Under the pieces are notes generated by a model. It was given only the letters and a program-made list of their open reading frames with translations, had not been told where the DNA came from and did not search any database. A stretch of DNA of 64,000 bases from Ensifer adhaerens (GTDB taxonomy: Bacteria > Pseudomonadota > Alphaproteobacteria > Rhizobiales > Rhizobiaceae), in NCBI RefSeq assembly GCF_001270265.1, contig NZ_LGAP01000001.1:62001-126000 (forward strand), written 5' to 3'. Positions 54,791 to 62,748 of this stretch are shown here, in pieces. Positions within the stretch are counted from its first letter, which is position 1, and the number at the start of each line of letters is the position of its first letter. The position numbers and the translations under genes were made by a program.

Positions 54791-54819
54791 TTGAAAGTTT
54801 CCACCACATAGATTAGATA
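54791..54819 (+). promoter_or_regulatory. Predicted promoter of the marR-efflux operon
   Basis: TTGAAA (54791-54796) and TAGATA (54814-54819) are spaced 17 bases apart, giving a good sigma-70-type pair and a start of transcription near 54826, just before the palindrome and 36 bases before the marR ATG. Confidence 0.5.
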
Positions 54820-54832
54820 GTGGCAAAATAAT

Positions 54833-54842
54833 TAGCATGCTA
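54833..54842. promoter_or_regulatory. Candidate MarR operator
   Basis: TAGCATGCTA is a perfect 10-bp palindrome between the predicted promoter and the marR ribosome site. The flanks TT and CTAAT extend partial symmetry. The location and AT-rich half-sites fit MarR-type autorepression. Confidence 0.5.
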
Positions 54843-54861
54843 CTAATATGGAAAAGGTACT

Positions 54862-55305
54862 ATGTATCAACCCATCGTGAACCGCGAATTGTTCGACGCC
54901 TTGTCGATGGTCAATCGCAAGCTGCGGGCTGTCTTCGATGCCCGCGTCAAGGAGCGCGGCCTGACCCTGGCGCGGGCGAGGGCGCTGTTTGCCCTGACCA
55001 AGAAGGACGGCTTGAACCAGCGCGAGCTGGCCGACGAACTCGACATCGAAACGCCGACGATCGTGCGGCTTCTGGATGGCATGGAAAAGCAGGGTTTCAT
55101 CGAGCGTCGGGTCGAGGTGTCGGACCGCAGGGCCAAGCAGATCCACATGACCGAGCTTGGACGAACCATTGCCGACGAGATCCTGAAGCTTGCCGATGAG
55201 ATCCGGGCAGAAGTGCTGCAGGGCGTCGACGCTGACGAGGTCGCGGCCGCCCTGAAGGTCGTTCGCACCATCGCCGACAACGTCCAATCGCTCGCGAAGG
55301 AATGA
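54862..55305 (+). CDS. MarR-family transcriptional regulator
   Basis: 147-residue winged-helix regulator. The DNA-binding region spans about residues 35-100 (LTLARARALFALTKKDGLNQ, recognition helix ETPTIVRLLDGMEKQGFI, wing VEVSDRRAKQIHMTELG). Flanking helices at both ends would form the dimer. AAAAGG is six bases before the ATG. Its stop overlaps the start of the MFS pump (ATGA), and a membrane-fusion protein follows, so it is the probable ligand-responsive repressor of the three-gene efflux operon, an arrangement like EmrRAB. Confidence 0.92.
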   Translation: MYQPIVNRELFDALSMVNRKLRAVFDARVKERGLTLARARALFALTKKDGLNQRELADELDIETPTIVRLLDGMEKQGFIERRVEVSDRRAKQIHMTELGRTIADEILKLADEIRAEVLQGVDADEVAAALKVVRTIADNVQSLAKE

Positions 55306-57008
55306 TGTCGATGAGTGCCGCCGCAAGCGCTGCAGCAAACGCCAACAGGGGTGCCCTTGTCGAAGACGAGGCGGAGGTGCCCGCAGACGACCCCACGCCT
55401 CAACAAGTACCGGCGGCGGCAGCACCAGCGCCACAGCCGATGAGTGTTACCAGGTCGGCGATTTACGTGGTCTGCTCGGCACTGCTGTTCCTAACCCAGG
55501 GCCTCGGTATGAACCTGGCGCTGGCCAATCTCACCCAGGTTCAGGGATCGCTTTCCGCGACCTCGATCGAGGCGGCGTGGCTTTCGGCGGCTTACATGGC
55601 GCCGAATGTCTCGCTCTCGATCGCGCTCGTCAAAATCCGCGCGCAATACGGCCTGCGGCGGTTTGCCGAAATCGGCATCGTCGGCTTCGTGATCGTCTCG
55701 TTGATGAACGTCTTCGTTTCCGATCTGCATTCGGCGATCGTCGTTCGCTTCATCAGTGGCATTGCGGCCGCGCCGATGTCGACGCTCGGTTTCCTCTACA
55801 TGCTGGAGGCCTTTCCGCCGGCGCGCAAGCTGACGGTCGGCCTTGCCCTGGCGCTGACATGCACGACCATTTCGGCGCCGATCACCCGGTTGATTTCGCC
55901 GACGCTGATCGAATACGGCCAATGGCATGGGCTCTATACGCTCGAGATGGCTCTCGCGCTGATGGCCCTGCCGATCATCTACCTGCTGCCGCTGACACCG
56001 GTGCCGCACGCCAAGATCATCCAGCGCACCGATATCCTGAGCTACCTACTGGTGGCCCTCGGCTTTGGCTGCATCGCTATCGTGCTGACGATGGGCCGGC
56101 TCTACTGGTGGTTCGAAGCGCCATGGCTCGGCGTGCTTCTGGCCGTCGCGATCGTGGCCCTGACGGCGGTGGTACTGATCGAACTCAACCGCGAGCTGCC
56201 GCTGATCGACGTTCGCTGGCTCGCCTCTAGGGAGATCCTGCACTTTACCGCCGTGCTGCTGATCTTTCGTCTGGTCGCGTCCGAGCAATCCGCCATCGCC
56301 GCAAATTTTTATCAATTGCTCGGATTGCAGTTCGAGCAGGTCGCGACGCTTTACTGGATCATTCTTGGCGCATCGATCGCCGGTGGCATCCTGTGCGCCG
56401 CGCTGATGAAGCCGGATCATGCCGAGTTCGTGCATGTTCTGGCCCTGAGCCTCCTGGCGGGCGGTGCCTATATCGACAGCCAGGCGACCAATCTGACGCG
56501 ACCCGAGCAGATGTATCTCAGCCAGGCGATGATCGCCGCTGGAACCGCCCTGTTCCTGCCGCCGGCCATGGCCAGCGGTTTCAAGGCGGCGCTGATGAAG
56601 GGGCCGAGCTACATTCTCAGCTTCATCGTCATCTTCCTCTTTACCCAGAGCATCGGCGGACTGATCGGCACCGCGACCTTCGGCAGCTTCGTCACCCTGC
56701 GGGAGAAGTTTCACTCCAATGTGCTGGCCGAGCAGATCGTGATGTCGAACCCGGCCATCGCCCAGCGCATCAGCCAGCTGGCTGCAAGCTATGGCCGGGT
56801 GATCGGCGATCGGGCCTTGTTGAACGGCGAGGGCGTCGCGCTGCTGGGGCAGCAGGTGACCCGCGAGGCGAACATTCTCGCATACAACGATGCCTTCCTG
56901 CTGGCGTCAGTCATCGCCCTTTGCGCGCTGACCGGCCTGCTGGCGCATATCCTTTACAAGCGGATTGCGGCGCGCATGGCGCCTCCCGCAACCGCCTTAT
57001 CTTCTTGA
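55302..57008 (+). CDS. MFS multidrug exporter of the DHA2 (EmrB-like) group
   Basis: 568-residue inner-membrane pump. A 46-residue cytoplasmic N-terminal tail rich in Ala, Pro and Glu precedes about fourteen membrane segments (first SAIYVVCSALLFLTQGLGM). Typical of DHA2 relatives paired with HlyD proteins is the long soluble loop near residues 450-530 (REKFHSNVLAEQIVMSNPAI). The motif D(x)RY of MFS is replaced (KIRAQYGLRRFAEIG). Starts at 55302, 55305 or 55311 are all possible; the first overlaps the marR stop. It should act with the fusion protein encoded next and an outer-membrane channel encoded elsewhere. Confidence 0.88.
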   Translation: MMSMSAAASAAANANRGALVEDEAEVPADDPTPQQVPAAAAPAPQPMSVTRSAIYVVCSALLFLTQGLGMNLALANLTQVQGSLSATSIEAAWLSAAYMAPNVSLSIALVKIRAQYGLRRFAEIGIVGFVIVSLMNVFVSDLHSAIVVRFISGIAAAPMSTLGFLYMLEAFPPARKLTVGLALALTCTTISAPITRLISPTLIEYGQWHGLYTLEMALALMALPIIYLLPLTPVPHAKIIQRTDILSYLLVALGFGCIAIVLTMGRLYWWFEAPWLGVLLAVAIVALTAVVLIELNRELPLIDVRWLASREILHFTAVLLIFRLVASEQSAIAANFYQLLGLQFEQVATLYWIILGASIAGGILCAALMKPDHAEFVHVLALSLLAGGAYIDSQATNLTRPEQMYLSQAMIAAGTALFLPPAMASGFKAALMKGPSYILSFIVIFLFTQSIGGLIGTATFGSFVTLREKFHSNVLAEQIVMSNPAIAQRISQLAASYGRVIGDRALLNGEGVALLGQQVTREANILAYNDAFLLASVIALCALTGLLAHILYKRIAARMAPPATALSS

Positions 57009-57026
57009 CGAACAGAGTTGACGACC

Positions 57027-58091
57027 ATGCTGAAATTCTTGCGCTCACCGACCACCATCATCGTGTTGCTCGCTGGCCTCTCGGGCCTGACCCTGGTGCT
57101 CTATGCCTGGCGTCTGCCGCCGTTCCACAGTTCCGTGGAGATGACGGAGAACGCCTATGTCAGGGGTTACCTGACCATCATGAGCCCGCAGCTCTCCGGT
57201 TACGTCGCCGAGGTTCCGGTGCACGACTACGAAGAGGTCAAGGCCGGGCAGTTGCTCGTTAGGATCGACGATCGCATCTACGCGCAGAAGCTGGCCCAGG
57301 CGGAGGCGACACTTGCCGCCCAGAAGGCGTCGCTCGCCAATTCACGTCAACAGGAATTGTCCGCCAAGGCGGGCATCGCTGCCAGTGACGCACAACTGGA
57401 CAGCGCGAAGGCGGCGCTCAACAGGGCGAGCGCATCCTGGGGCAGGATCCGGCCGCTGGCGGAAAAAGGCATCTCGACGCGCAGCGACGCCGATCAGTCG
57501 CGCGCGGCGTTCGAGCAGGCAGAAGCCGCCGTCAACCAGGCTGAAGCCGGGCTGGAGGTTTCTCGCCAGGCGCTGGCCACCACGCTTGGCGCCCGTGCCG
57601 GTCTGCAGGCGGCCGTCGCCGGCGCCGAGGCGGCCGTGGAACTGGCGCGGATCGATCTCGAAAACACCCGGATCGTCGCCCCTCGCGATGGCAAGCTCGG
57701 CGAGATCGGTGCGCGCCTCGGCCAATACGTCACCGCCGGCTCGCAATTGCTGGCCGTCGTGCCGCATGACGTGTGGGTGCTCGCAAACTTCAAGGAAACG
57801 CAGCTCGACGGCATGAAGACCGGTCAGCCGGTGACCATTTCGGTCGACGCGCTGCAGAAGAGCATGCTGACCGGGCATATCGAGCGCTTCTCGCCCGCCG
57901 CGGGCTCCGAGTTCAGCATCATCCGCCCGGACAACGCTACCGGCAACTTCACCAAGGTCGCCCAGCGCGTCGGTGTCCGGATCGCCGTCGATCCCGGCCA
58001 GCCGCTCGCCGATCTGTTGTCGCCGGGCCTGTCGGTTGTCGTGCGCGTCGATAAGGACGCCGCTCCCGTCGCTGAGCTTGCCCATAGCTGA
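57027..58091 (+). CDS. HlyD/EmrA-type membrane fusion protein
   Basis: 354-residue periplasmic adaptor with one N-terminal membrane anchor (TTIIVLLAGLSGLTLVLYAW, about 9-28). The first biotinyl-lipoyl half follows (ENAYVRGYLTIMSPQLSGYV, about 43-62), then a coiled-coil hairpin (about 95-200, rich in Ala, Gln and Glu). The second lipoyl half follows (IVAPRDGKLGEIGARLGQYV, about 210-230), and then a beta-barrel region. It starts 18 bases after the pump gene; the ATG at 57027 is chosen over the TTG at 57018. It links the MFS pump to an outer-membrane TolC-like channel. Confidence 0.9.
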   Translation: MLKFLRSPTTIIVLLAGLSGLTLVLYAWRLPPFHSSVEMTENAYVRGYLTIMSPQLSGYVAEVPVHDYEEVKAGQLLVRIDDRIYAQKLAQAEATLAAQKASLANSRQQELSAKAGIAASDAQLDSAKAALNRASASWGRIRPLAEKGISTRSDADQSRAAFEQAEAAVNQAEAGLEVSRQALATTLGARAGLQAAVAGAEAAVELARIDLENTRIVAPRDGKLGEIGARLGQYVTAGSQLLAVVPHDVWVLANFKETQLDGMKTGQPVTISVDALQKSMLTGHIERFSPAAGSEFSIIRPDNATGNFTKVAQRVGVRIAVDPGQPLADLLSPGLSVVVRVDKDAAPVAELAHS

Positions 58092-58110
58092 AGCCGAGCC
58101 GACGGCAAAG

Positions 58111-58140
58111 AAAAAGCCCGGATCCAAGGATCCGGGCTTT
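58111..58140. terminator. Bidirectional terminator between the efflux operon and rplI
   Basis: Stem AAAGCCCGGATC/GATCCGGGCTTT of 12 bp with a CAAG loop, an A-run on the left and T on the right. It can end transcripts from both converging sides. Confidence 0.87.
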
Positions 58141-58164
58141 CGCATTCAGAATGGCCTGTAAGGC

Positions 58165-58740
58165 TTATTCTTCTTCGCCTTCGAATTCGGCTTCCGGGTT
58201 GAAGAAGTCTTCCGGCTTCAGCGCATCTTCGTCAACGCCGTAGATGGCGTCGGCCGAGGTCAGGCTTTCGCCCTTGGACTGGCGCTCAGCTTCTTCAGCC
58301 GAACGGGCAACGTTGACTTCAACTGCGATTTCGACTTCCGAATGCAGGTGCAGCGTGACGTTGTGCAGGCCGATCGACTTGATCGGGTGGTTCAGGTCGA
58401 CCTGGTTGCGGCCGATGTTGAAGCCGGCGGCAGCCAGGACTTCGATAACGTCGCGAGCAGCAACCGAACCGTAGAGCTGGCCGGTTTCGCCAGCCGAGCG
58501 CACGATGATGAAGGACTTGCCGTCGAGCTTCTCGGCAACCTTCTGGGCTTCCGACTTGCGCTCGAGGTTACGGGCTTCGAGCGTCGAGCGCTCGGATTCG
58601 AAACGGGCCTTGTTGGCAGCGTTGGCGCGCAGTGCCTTGCCGAGCGGCAGCAGATAGTTGCGTGCGAAGCCGTCGCGAACCTTTACGGTTTCGCCCATCT
58701 GGCCGAGCTTTGCGATACGTTCGAGAAGAATGACTTGCAT
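58165..58740 (-). CDS. rplI: 50S ribosomal protein L9 (bL9)
   Basis: 191-residue large-subunit protein. The N-terminal rRNA-binding domain is canonical: [20 protein letters not shown], then [16 protein letters not shown]. The long linking helix and C-terminal domain follow ([16 protein letters not shown], then [13 protein letters not shown]). It is longer than the roughly 150 residues of E. coli L9 because of an acidic tail after about residue 150 that ends EFEGEEE, a feature of alphaproteobacterial L9. It follows the DUF2232 gene by 33 bases. Confidence 0.97.
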   Translation of the reverse strand: MQVILLERIAKLGQMGETVKVRDGFARNYLLPLGKALRANAANKARFESERSTLEARNLERKSEAQKVAEKLDGKSFIIVRSAGETGQLYGSVAARDVIEVLAAAGFNIGRNQVDLNHPIKSIGLHNVTLHLHSEVEIAVEVNVARSAEEAERQSKGESLTSADAIYGVDEDALKPEDFFNPEAEFEGEEE

Positions 58741-58773
58741 GTTCGTTTCCTTTCAGAGTTCAGGTTTCGTAGG

Positions 58774-59727
58774 TCAGTTTTTTTCCACCGGGGTGACCGC
58801 GATGGTGCGTCGCGTATCGGTCAGGCCCGTGAGGAGGAAGAAGATTGCCGGGATCGTGAACACGAGCACCGACAGGTATGCGATCCACAGCACGGGAAGC
58901 CGCCAGGACTTGCCGCGCGTGCGGAAATGGAAGGATGCAAAGCCGGCGAGCAGGAAGCCTGCGCCGAAGGTTCCGCAGACCAGCGCGCCGATTGTCGCCG
59001 GGGCGCCGCCCACAAAGGTCAGGACCAGGCCGCCGAGAAAGATGAAGATCGCGTTGCGGTGCATGCGCAGCGTCGACGGAATGTCCTCGCGCGGGCGCAG
59101 CGACCGGCCCGACATCTGCACGATGCGGGTGGCGACATAATAGGCGGAAAACAGCATCACCACCCAGACGGCACCCTGGATGAGGGGTAGCGCCAGCGTG
59201 AAGATCGACTTGATCTGGGCAATTGCTGCGGCGTCCGGATTGTAAAGCGGTTCCTGCGCCTTCACGGCCTGGATGACGATGTCGACCATGCGGTCGGACA
59301 CACCAGAATCATATCCGACGATGAAGCCGACGATGATCATGCCGGCGGTCACCAGACCGGCGAGGTGGCTGAGAATGTCGGAAAGTGGGTACCAGGCAAG
59401 CGCGCCGTCCGGGCCGCCGAGTTCGGTGGCCGGGCGCGCCAGATTGGCCAGGTGGCTGAGCCAGCCGGCCGGGATCAGCGTCACGACGAGGATCAGCAGC
59501 GCGAAATAGGGCGACACCAAAGCGGCAGCCGTAGCGCCGGCGCTGACGATGGCGGTGATCGCGGCTGCATTGCCCCAGCCGAGGCCGGCAATGAGAATGG
59601 GGAGCGCCGAAGCGGCATAGAGAACGATCGCAAGCGACGACTGCGTGTTCGCGCCCATCGACAGGAGGGCAGCGGTAAAGCCGGCGAGAACGCCGGTCAG
59701 CAGCGATGTCTTGTTCAAGTTCTTCAC
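58774..59727 (-). CDS. DUF2232 membrane protein
   Basis: 317-residue inner-membrane protein of unknown function with about eight to nine membrane segments. The first are LLTGVLAGFTAALLSMGA and LAIVLYAASALPILIAGLGWG, and the C-terminal ones include FIFLGGLVLTFVGGAPATIG. The start codon is GTG at 59727 with AGGA upstream. It is encoded between rpsR and rplI, a placement that recurs in Rhizobiales, and shares their direction. A hairpin lies in the gap to rpsR. Confidence 0.88.
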   Translation of the reverse strand: MKNLNKTSLLTGVLAGFTAALLSMGANTQSSLAIVLYAASALPILIAGLGWGNAAAITAIVSAGATAAALVSPYFALLILVVTLIPAGWLSHLANLARPATELGGPDGALAWYPLSDILSHLAGLVTAGMIIVGFIVGYDSGVSDRMVDIVIQAVKAQEPLYNPDAAAIAQIKSIFTLALPLIQGAVWVVMLFSAYYVATRIVQMSGRSLRPREDIPSTLRMHRNAIFIFLGGLVLTFVGGAPATIGALVCGTFGAGFLLAGFASFHFRTRGKSWRLPVLWIAYLSVLVFTIPAIFFLLTGLTDTRRTIAVTPVEKN

Positions 59728-59836
59728 GTTTGCTGTCCTGCTTCGTGCAGTTAGGGGATGGCCAGGCTCAGCCCCAACATGGGATTTCTGCGTGTTTCCA
59801 CACAGGGTTCCGATCCGCGCCCAACGCGGAAGGGAG

Positions 59837-59873
59837 AGGGCAAGGCGATCACGTAAAGAGAGCGCCTTGCCCT
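59837..59873. promoter_or_regulatory. Long-stem hairpin between rpsR and the DUF2232 gene
   Basis: Arms AGGGCAAGGCG and CGCCTTGCCCT (11 bp, perfect) with a 15-nt loop, in the transcript leader between rpsR and the DUF2232-rplI pair. There is no T-run, so it may be an attenuator, an RNA-processing site or a weak terminator. Confidence 0.45.
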
Positions 59874-59921
59874 TGAGTCGGTTTCCGTTGAGTCAGGCGA
59901 CCAACGGAAGGTCAGCCGTTG

Positions 59922-60170
59922 TTACGAAACGACGTAGGGCAGCAGGCCGAGGAAGCGGGCGCGCTTGATCGCCTGGGCGAGTTCGCGCTGCTTCTTCTGG
60001 GAAACGGCCGTGATGCGGGAAGGAACGATCTTGCCGCGCTCGGAAATGTAGCGCTGCAGAAGACGGATGTCCTTGTAGTCGATCCGCGGAGCGTTTGCGC
60101 CCGAGAAGGGGCAGGTCTTGCGGCGACGGTGGAACGGGCGACGAACCGGAGCGGAAGAAACTTCAGCCAT
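59922..60170 (-). CDS. rpsR: 30S ribosomal protein S18 (bS18)
   Basis: 82-residue small-subunit protein with the canonical [15 protein letters not shown] start and the core [20 protein letters not shown]. The single Cys in KTCPFSG is one of the residues found in zinc-containing S18 types, but the other ligands are absent here. It pairs with S6 on the platform of the 30S subunit and is encoded 27 bases after rpsF. Confidence 0.97.
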   Translation of the reverse strand: MAEVSSAPVRRPFHRRRKTCPFSGANAPRIDYKDIRLLQRYISERGKIVPSRITAVSQKKQRELAQAIKRARFLGLLPYVVS

Positions 60171-60197
60171 TGTCTTTAATCTCCTAAAGCTTCTTGA

Positions 60198-60644
60198 TTA
60201 CGCGCGGTCTTCGCGCGGACGACGCGGGCGGTCTTCGCGGTCGCCACGGTCCGGACGCGGACCACGGTCGCCGAAGCCACGCTCCGGACGGTCGCCATCG
60301 CGGCGCGGACGGTCGTCGCGGTCGCGCTTCTGCATCATGGCAGACGGGCCTTCTTCGTGCTTCTCGACGGCGATCGTCATGTAGCGCAGGACGTCTTCGT
60401 TGATGCGCATCTGACGCTCGATTTCGTGAACAGCCGCTGCCGGAGCATCGATGTCCATGAGAACGTAGTGAGCCTTACGGTTCTTCTTGATGCGGTAGGT
60501 GAGGGACTTGAGGCCCCAGTTCTCGACGCGACCGACCTTGCCGCCGTTTGCTTCGAGCACGCCCTTGTACTGCTCGACGAGACCGTCGACCTGCTGCGGC
60601 GTGATGTCCTGGCGGGCCAGGAATACGTGTTCATAAAGAGCCAT
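60198..60644 (-). CDS. rpsF: 30S ribosomal protein S6 (bS6) with charged C-terminal tail
   Basis: 148-residue small-subunit protein. The core (about 1-100) is typical: [20 protein letters not shown], then [20 protein letters not shown] and the [13 protein letters not shown] strand. About 45 extra residues after residue 103 are composed almost wholly of Arg, Asp, Gly, Pro and Glu with repeated RPR, RPD and DRG units. Such tails occur in alphaproteobacterial S6; the length and content here are notable. First gene of the rpsF-rpsR-DUF2232-rplI series, with its promoter in 60645-60928. Confidence 0.95.
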   Translation of the reverse strand: MALYEHVFLARQDITPQQVDGLVEQYKGVLEANGGKVGRVENWGLKSLTYRIKKNRKAHYVLMDIDAPAAAVHEIERQMRINEDVLRYMTIAVEKHEEGPSAMMQKRDRDDRPRRDGDRPERGFGDRGPRPDRGDREDRPRRPREDRA

Positions 60645-60928
60645 TGTGGCTTACCTTTCTTGCGTTAATCAGCCCGGACATCGGCGGCTAAGCCTCAACG
60701 ACTGTTCTTATTGGCTGACAGGCAGCCGGCAAGAAAGTGTTGTATCGAGACGGTCGAGAGCGGAGACACGGGAGGCCGGAAAGACTTGCAATCCTAACGG
60801 CTCCCCTCGAGGAAGCCGGCCCTCCGTTCAGCCACCAGCCAGAAGACCGGGCATTTCGAACAGCGCGCTTATACGCATATTTCAGCGAAAGGCAAGGCTT
60901 GCTCGGCCTTTTCGCCTCGCTTCGCCCT

Positions 60929-61441
60929 CTAAGCGGCTCCTATGACCTTCTTCCACTTGCGCAAGCGACCTCGGGCATTGGCATAGGGCGAGGACGTGTT
61001 GAACTGAATCATCCGGCCGAGCGGCCATTTGTCATACCACGCCTGAGCATAGAGCGCTTGATCGTCACGCGCCTCGATCAGGGCGACCAATGCCGCCTTG
61101 CTGCCTGCAAGGCGAGACAGGAGTTCAGAGGGCGGGAGCGCTCGGTAGTCGCTATAGAATTTCTGCGCGAGCCGACCGAGTTCGTTCCACTTGAACCCCG
61201 TCTCCGGAAAATCGACGGGCAGACCTTGTTCGTCCCGTTCGATCCACTTGATCACCAGTTCGCCCCAGCCGATGAGGTAGGCGACGAGGTCGCCGACGCT
61301 CATCATCGTGCCCTTGGCGTGGCCATCGAGCGATGGCTCGGCGAATCGCTCCGGCGGTATGCTGTCGAGTTCGCGTTCGAGCTTGGCGAACTCCGTCTCG
61401 ATCGCGCTCAGAAGTTCGGCTTTCGTCCGGGGCACGGCCAT
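60929..61441 (-). CDS. ClbS/DfsB-family four-helix bundle protein
   Basis: 170-residue protein of the DinB/ClbS-like bundle fold formerly called DUF1706. Family signatures are MAVPRTKAELLSAIETEFAK at the N-terminus, DLVAYLIGWGELVIKWIERD in the middle, and the Trp-rich ending YDKWPLGRMIQFNTSSPYAN. ClbS itself hydrolyses the genotoxin colibactin, but most members have no known substrate. The start is clear. It is 15 bases ahead of the aldo-keto reductase stop region on the same strand, so the two may be co-transcribed. Confidence 0.85.
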   Translation of the reverse strand: MAVPRTKAELLSAIETEFAKLERELDSIPPERFAEPSLDGHAKGTMMSVGDLVAYLIGWGELVIKWIERDEQGLPVDFPETGFKWNELGRLAQKFYSDYRALPPSELLSRLAGSKAALVALIEARDDQALYAQAWYDKWPLGRMIQFNTSSPYANARGRLRKWKKVIGAA

Positions 61442-61455
61442 TTGCTGTTTCGCGC

Positions 61456-62499
61456 TCAGATCGGCATGGGATAGAGCCGGTGCAGGCGGCGAATGCCGTT
61501 CATGACGTCCTGAGACAGCGTCATTCCCGCCGCGCCGAGATCCGTCTTCAACTGCTCCATCGAGGTTGCGCCGATGATGACGGAGGCCATGAACGGACGG
61601 GCGAGGCAGAAGGCGATCGCCAACTGCGCTGGGTCGATCCCGTGTTCGCGGGCAAGCGCCACGTAGCCGGCGACGGCCGGCTCCTGGTGCGGCGTGAAGC
61701 GGCCGCCGAGGTCGCCGTTGATCGCGAGGCGCGACCCCGTCGGCCGGGCGCCGTCAAGATACTTGCCGGTCAACAGGCCGGCGGCGAGCGGAGAATAGGC
61801 GAGCAGCCCGACATCCTCATGGTGCGAGAGTTCGGCAAGGTCGAGATCGTAGGCTCTGTAGAGAAGATTGTATTCGTTCTGGATCGAGGCGACACGCGGC
61901 AGGTCGCGCCGCTCCGCCATGTCGATCATCTTCATCGTACCCCAGGCGGTGTCGTTCGAAAGGCCGATCGCGCGCACCTTGCCTGCCTTCACCACTTCGC
62001 CGAGCTTTTCGAGGATAGCCTTCAGGTCAGCGGCCACATGGGCCTTGTCCTGCCTGGCGGGCTCATAGGACCAGGCGTTGCGGAAATGATAGTGGCCGCG
62101 GTTCGGCCAGTGGATCTGGTAGAGGTCGATATAATCCGTCTTTAGCCGCTTGAGGCTGGCCTCGACCGCCGCACCGATACCTTCCGGGGTGATCGGGCCG
62201 CCGTTGCGGATGTAAGGCCGGCCGGAGCCGGCGACCTTGGTGGCGACAACGACGTCGTCGCGACGGCCACGCTTTGCCAGCCACTCGCCGATGATGCGCT
62301 CGGTATTGCCGTAGGTCTCGGCGGAAAGCGGCGTCGTCGGATAAAGTTCGGCGGTGTCGATGAAGTTCACGCCCTTGTCGAACGCGCAGTCGAGTTGTTC
62401 GTGCGCCTCGGCCTCCGAGTTCTGGGAGCCCCAGGTCATTGTGCCCAGGCAGATTTCGGAAACCTTGATGCCGGTCCGGCCAAGCGTGTTGTAACGCAT
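61456..62499 (-). CDS. Aldo/keto reductase
   Basis: 347-residue NADPH-dependent oxidoreductase with a TIM barrel. The catalytic tetrad is visible: Asp and Tyr in FIDTAELYPTTPLS (about 47-60), Lys in VVVATKVAG and His in IDLYQIHWPN. Tas-like members of this size act on varied aldehydes and ketones. The start is the ATG at 62499 (MRYNTLGRTGIKVSEICLG) behind AAGGAT. The frame runs open a further 858 bases upstream, opposite fabD, but that part is antisense to fabD and has no family match. Confidence 0.92.
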   Translation of the reverse strand: MRYNTLGRTGIKVSEICLGTMTWGSQNSEAEAHEQLDCAFDKGVNFIDTAELYPTTPLSAETYGNTERIIGEWLAKRGRRDDVVVATKVAGSGRPYIRNGGPITPEGIGAAVEASLKRLKTDYIDLYQIHWPNRGHYHFRNAWSYEPARQDKAHVAADLKAILEKLGEVVKAGKVRAIGLSNDTAWGTMKMIDMAERRDLPRVASIQNEYNLLYRAYDLDLAELSHHEDVGLLAYSPLAAGLLTGKYLDGARPTGSRLAINGDLGGRFTPHQEPAVAGYVALAREHGIDPAQLAIAFCLARPFMASVIIGATSMEQLKTDLGAAGMTLSQDVMNGIRRLHRLYPMPI

Positions 62500-62748
62500 T
62501 GAGTGGTGATCCTTGTGAAAGGCGAGCCTCGACCAGGGAGGAAAGGGGTGCCCGCGCCAGAATTGGGTGAAGGCCGCAAGCCCAGGGGACGGTCGATCGG
62601 GCAGGGCGGCGATGCGCGGCAAACTTACGCCTTGATTGGCGAAGATCAAGGGCAAAAGGCCGTGCGAAGCCCGCAAAGCCGGGCCTGCGCGCTTGACTCG
62701 CCGTTCAGGAATGTGAATGGAGAGGAAAACTAGGGAAGGGACAATCCC

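Larger units (their letters stand above)
54531..54861. other. 331-bp divergent region between dnaB and marR
   Basis: Apart from the marR promoter and operator described separately, I see only promoter-like AT-rich patches (around 54685-54705, AAAAAATAAAATCTGCATG) that could drive dnaB on the minus strand. Short overlapping frames in both directions have no ribosome site and are not called. Confidence 0.4.
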
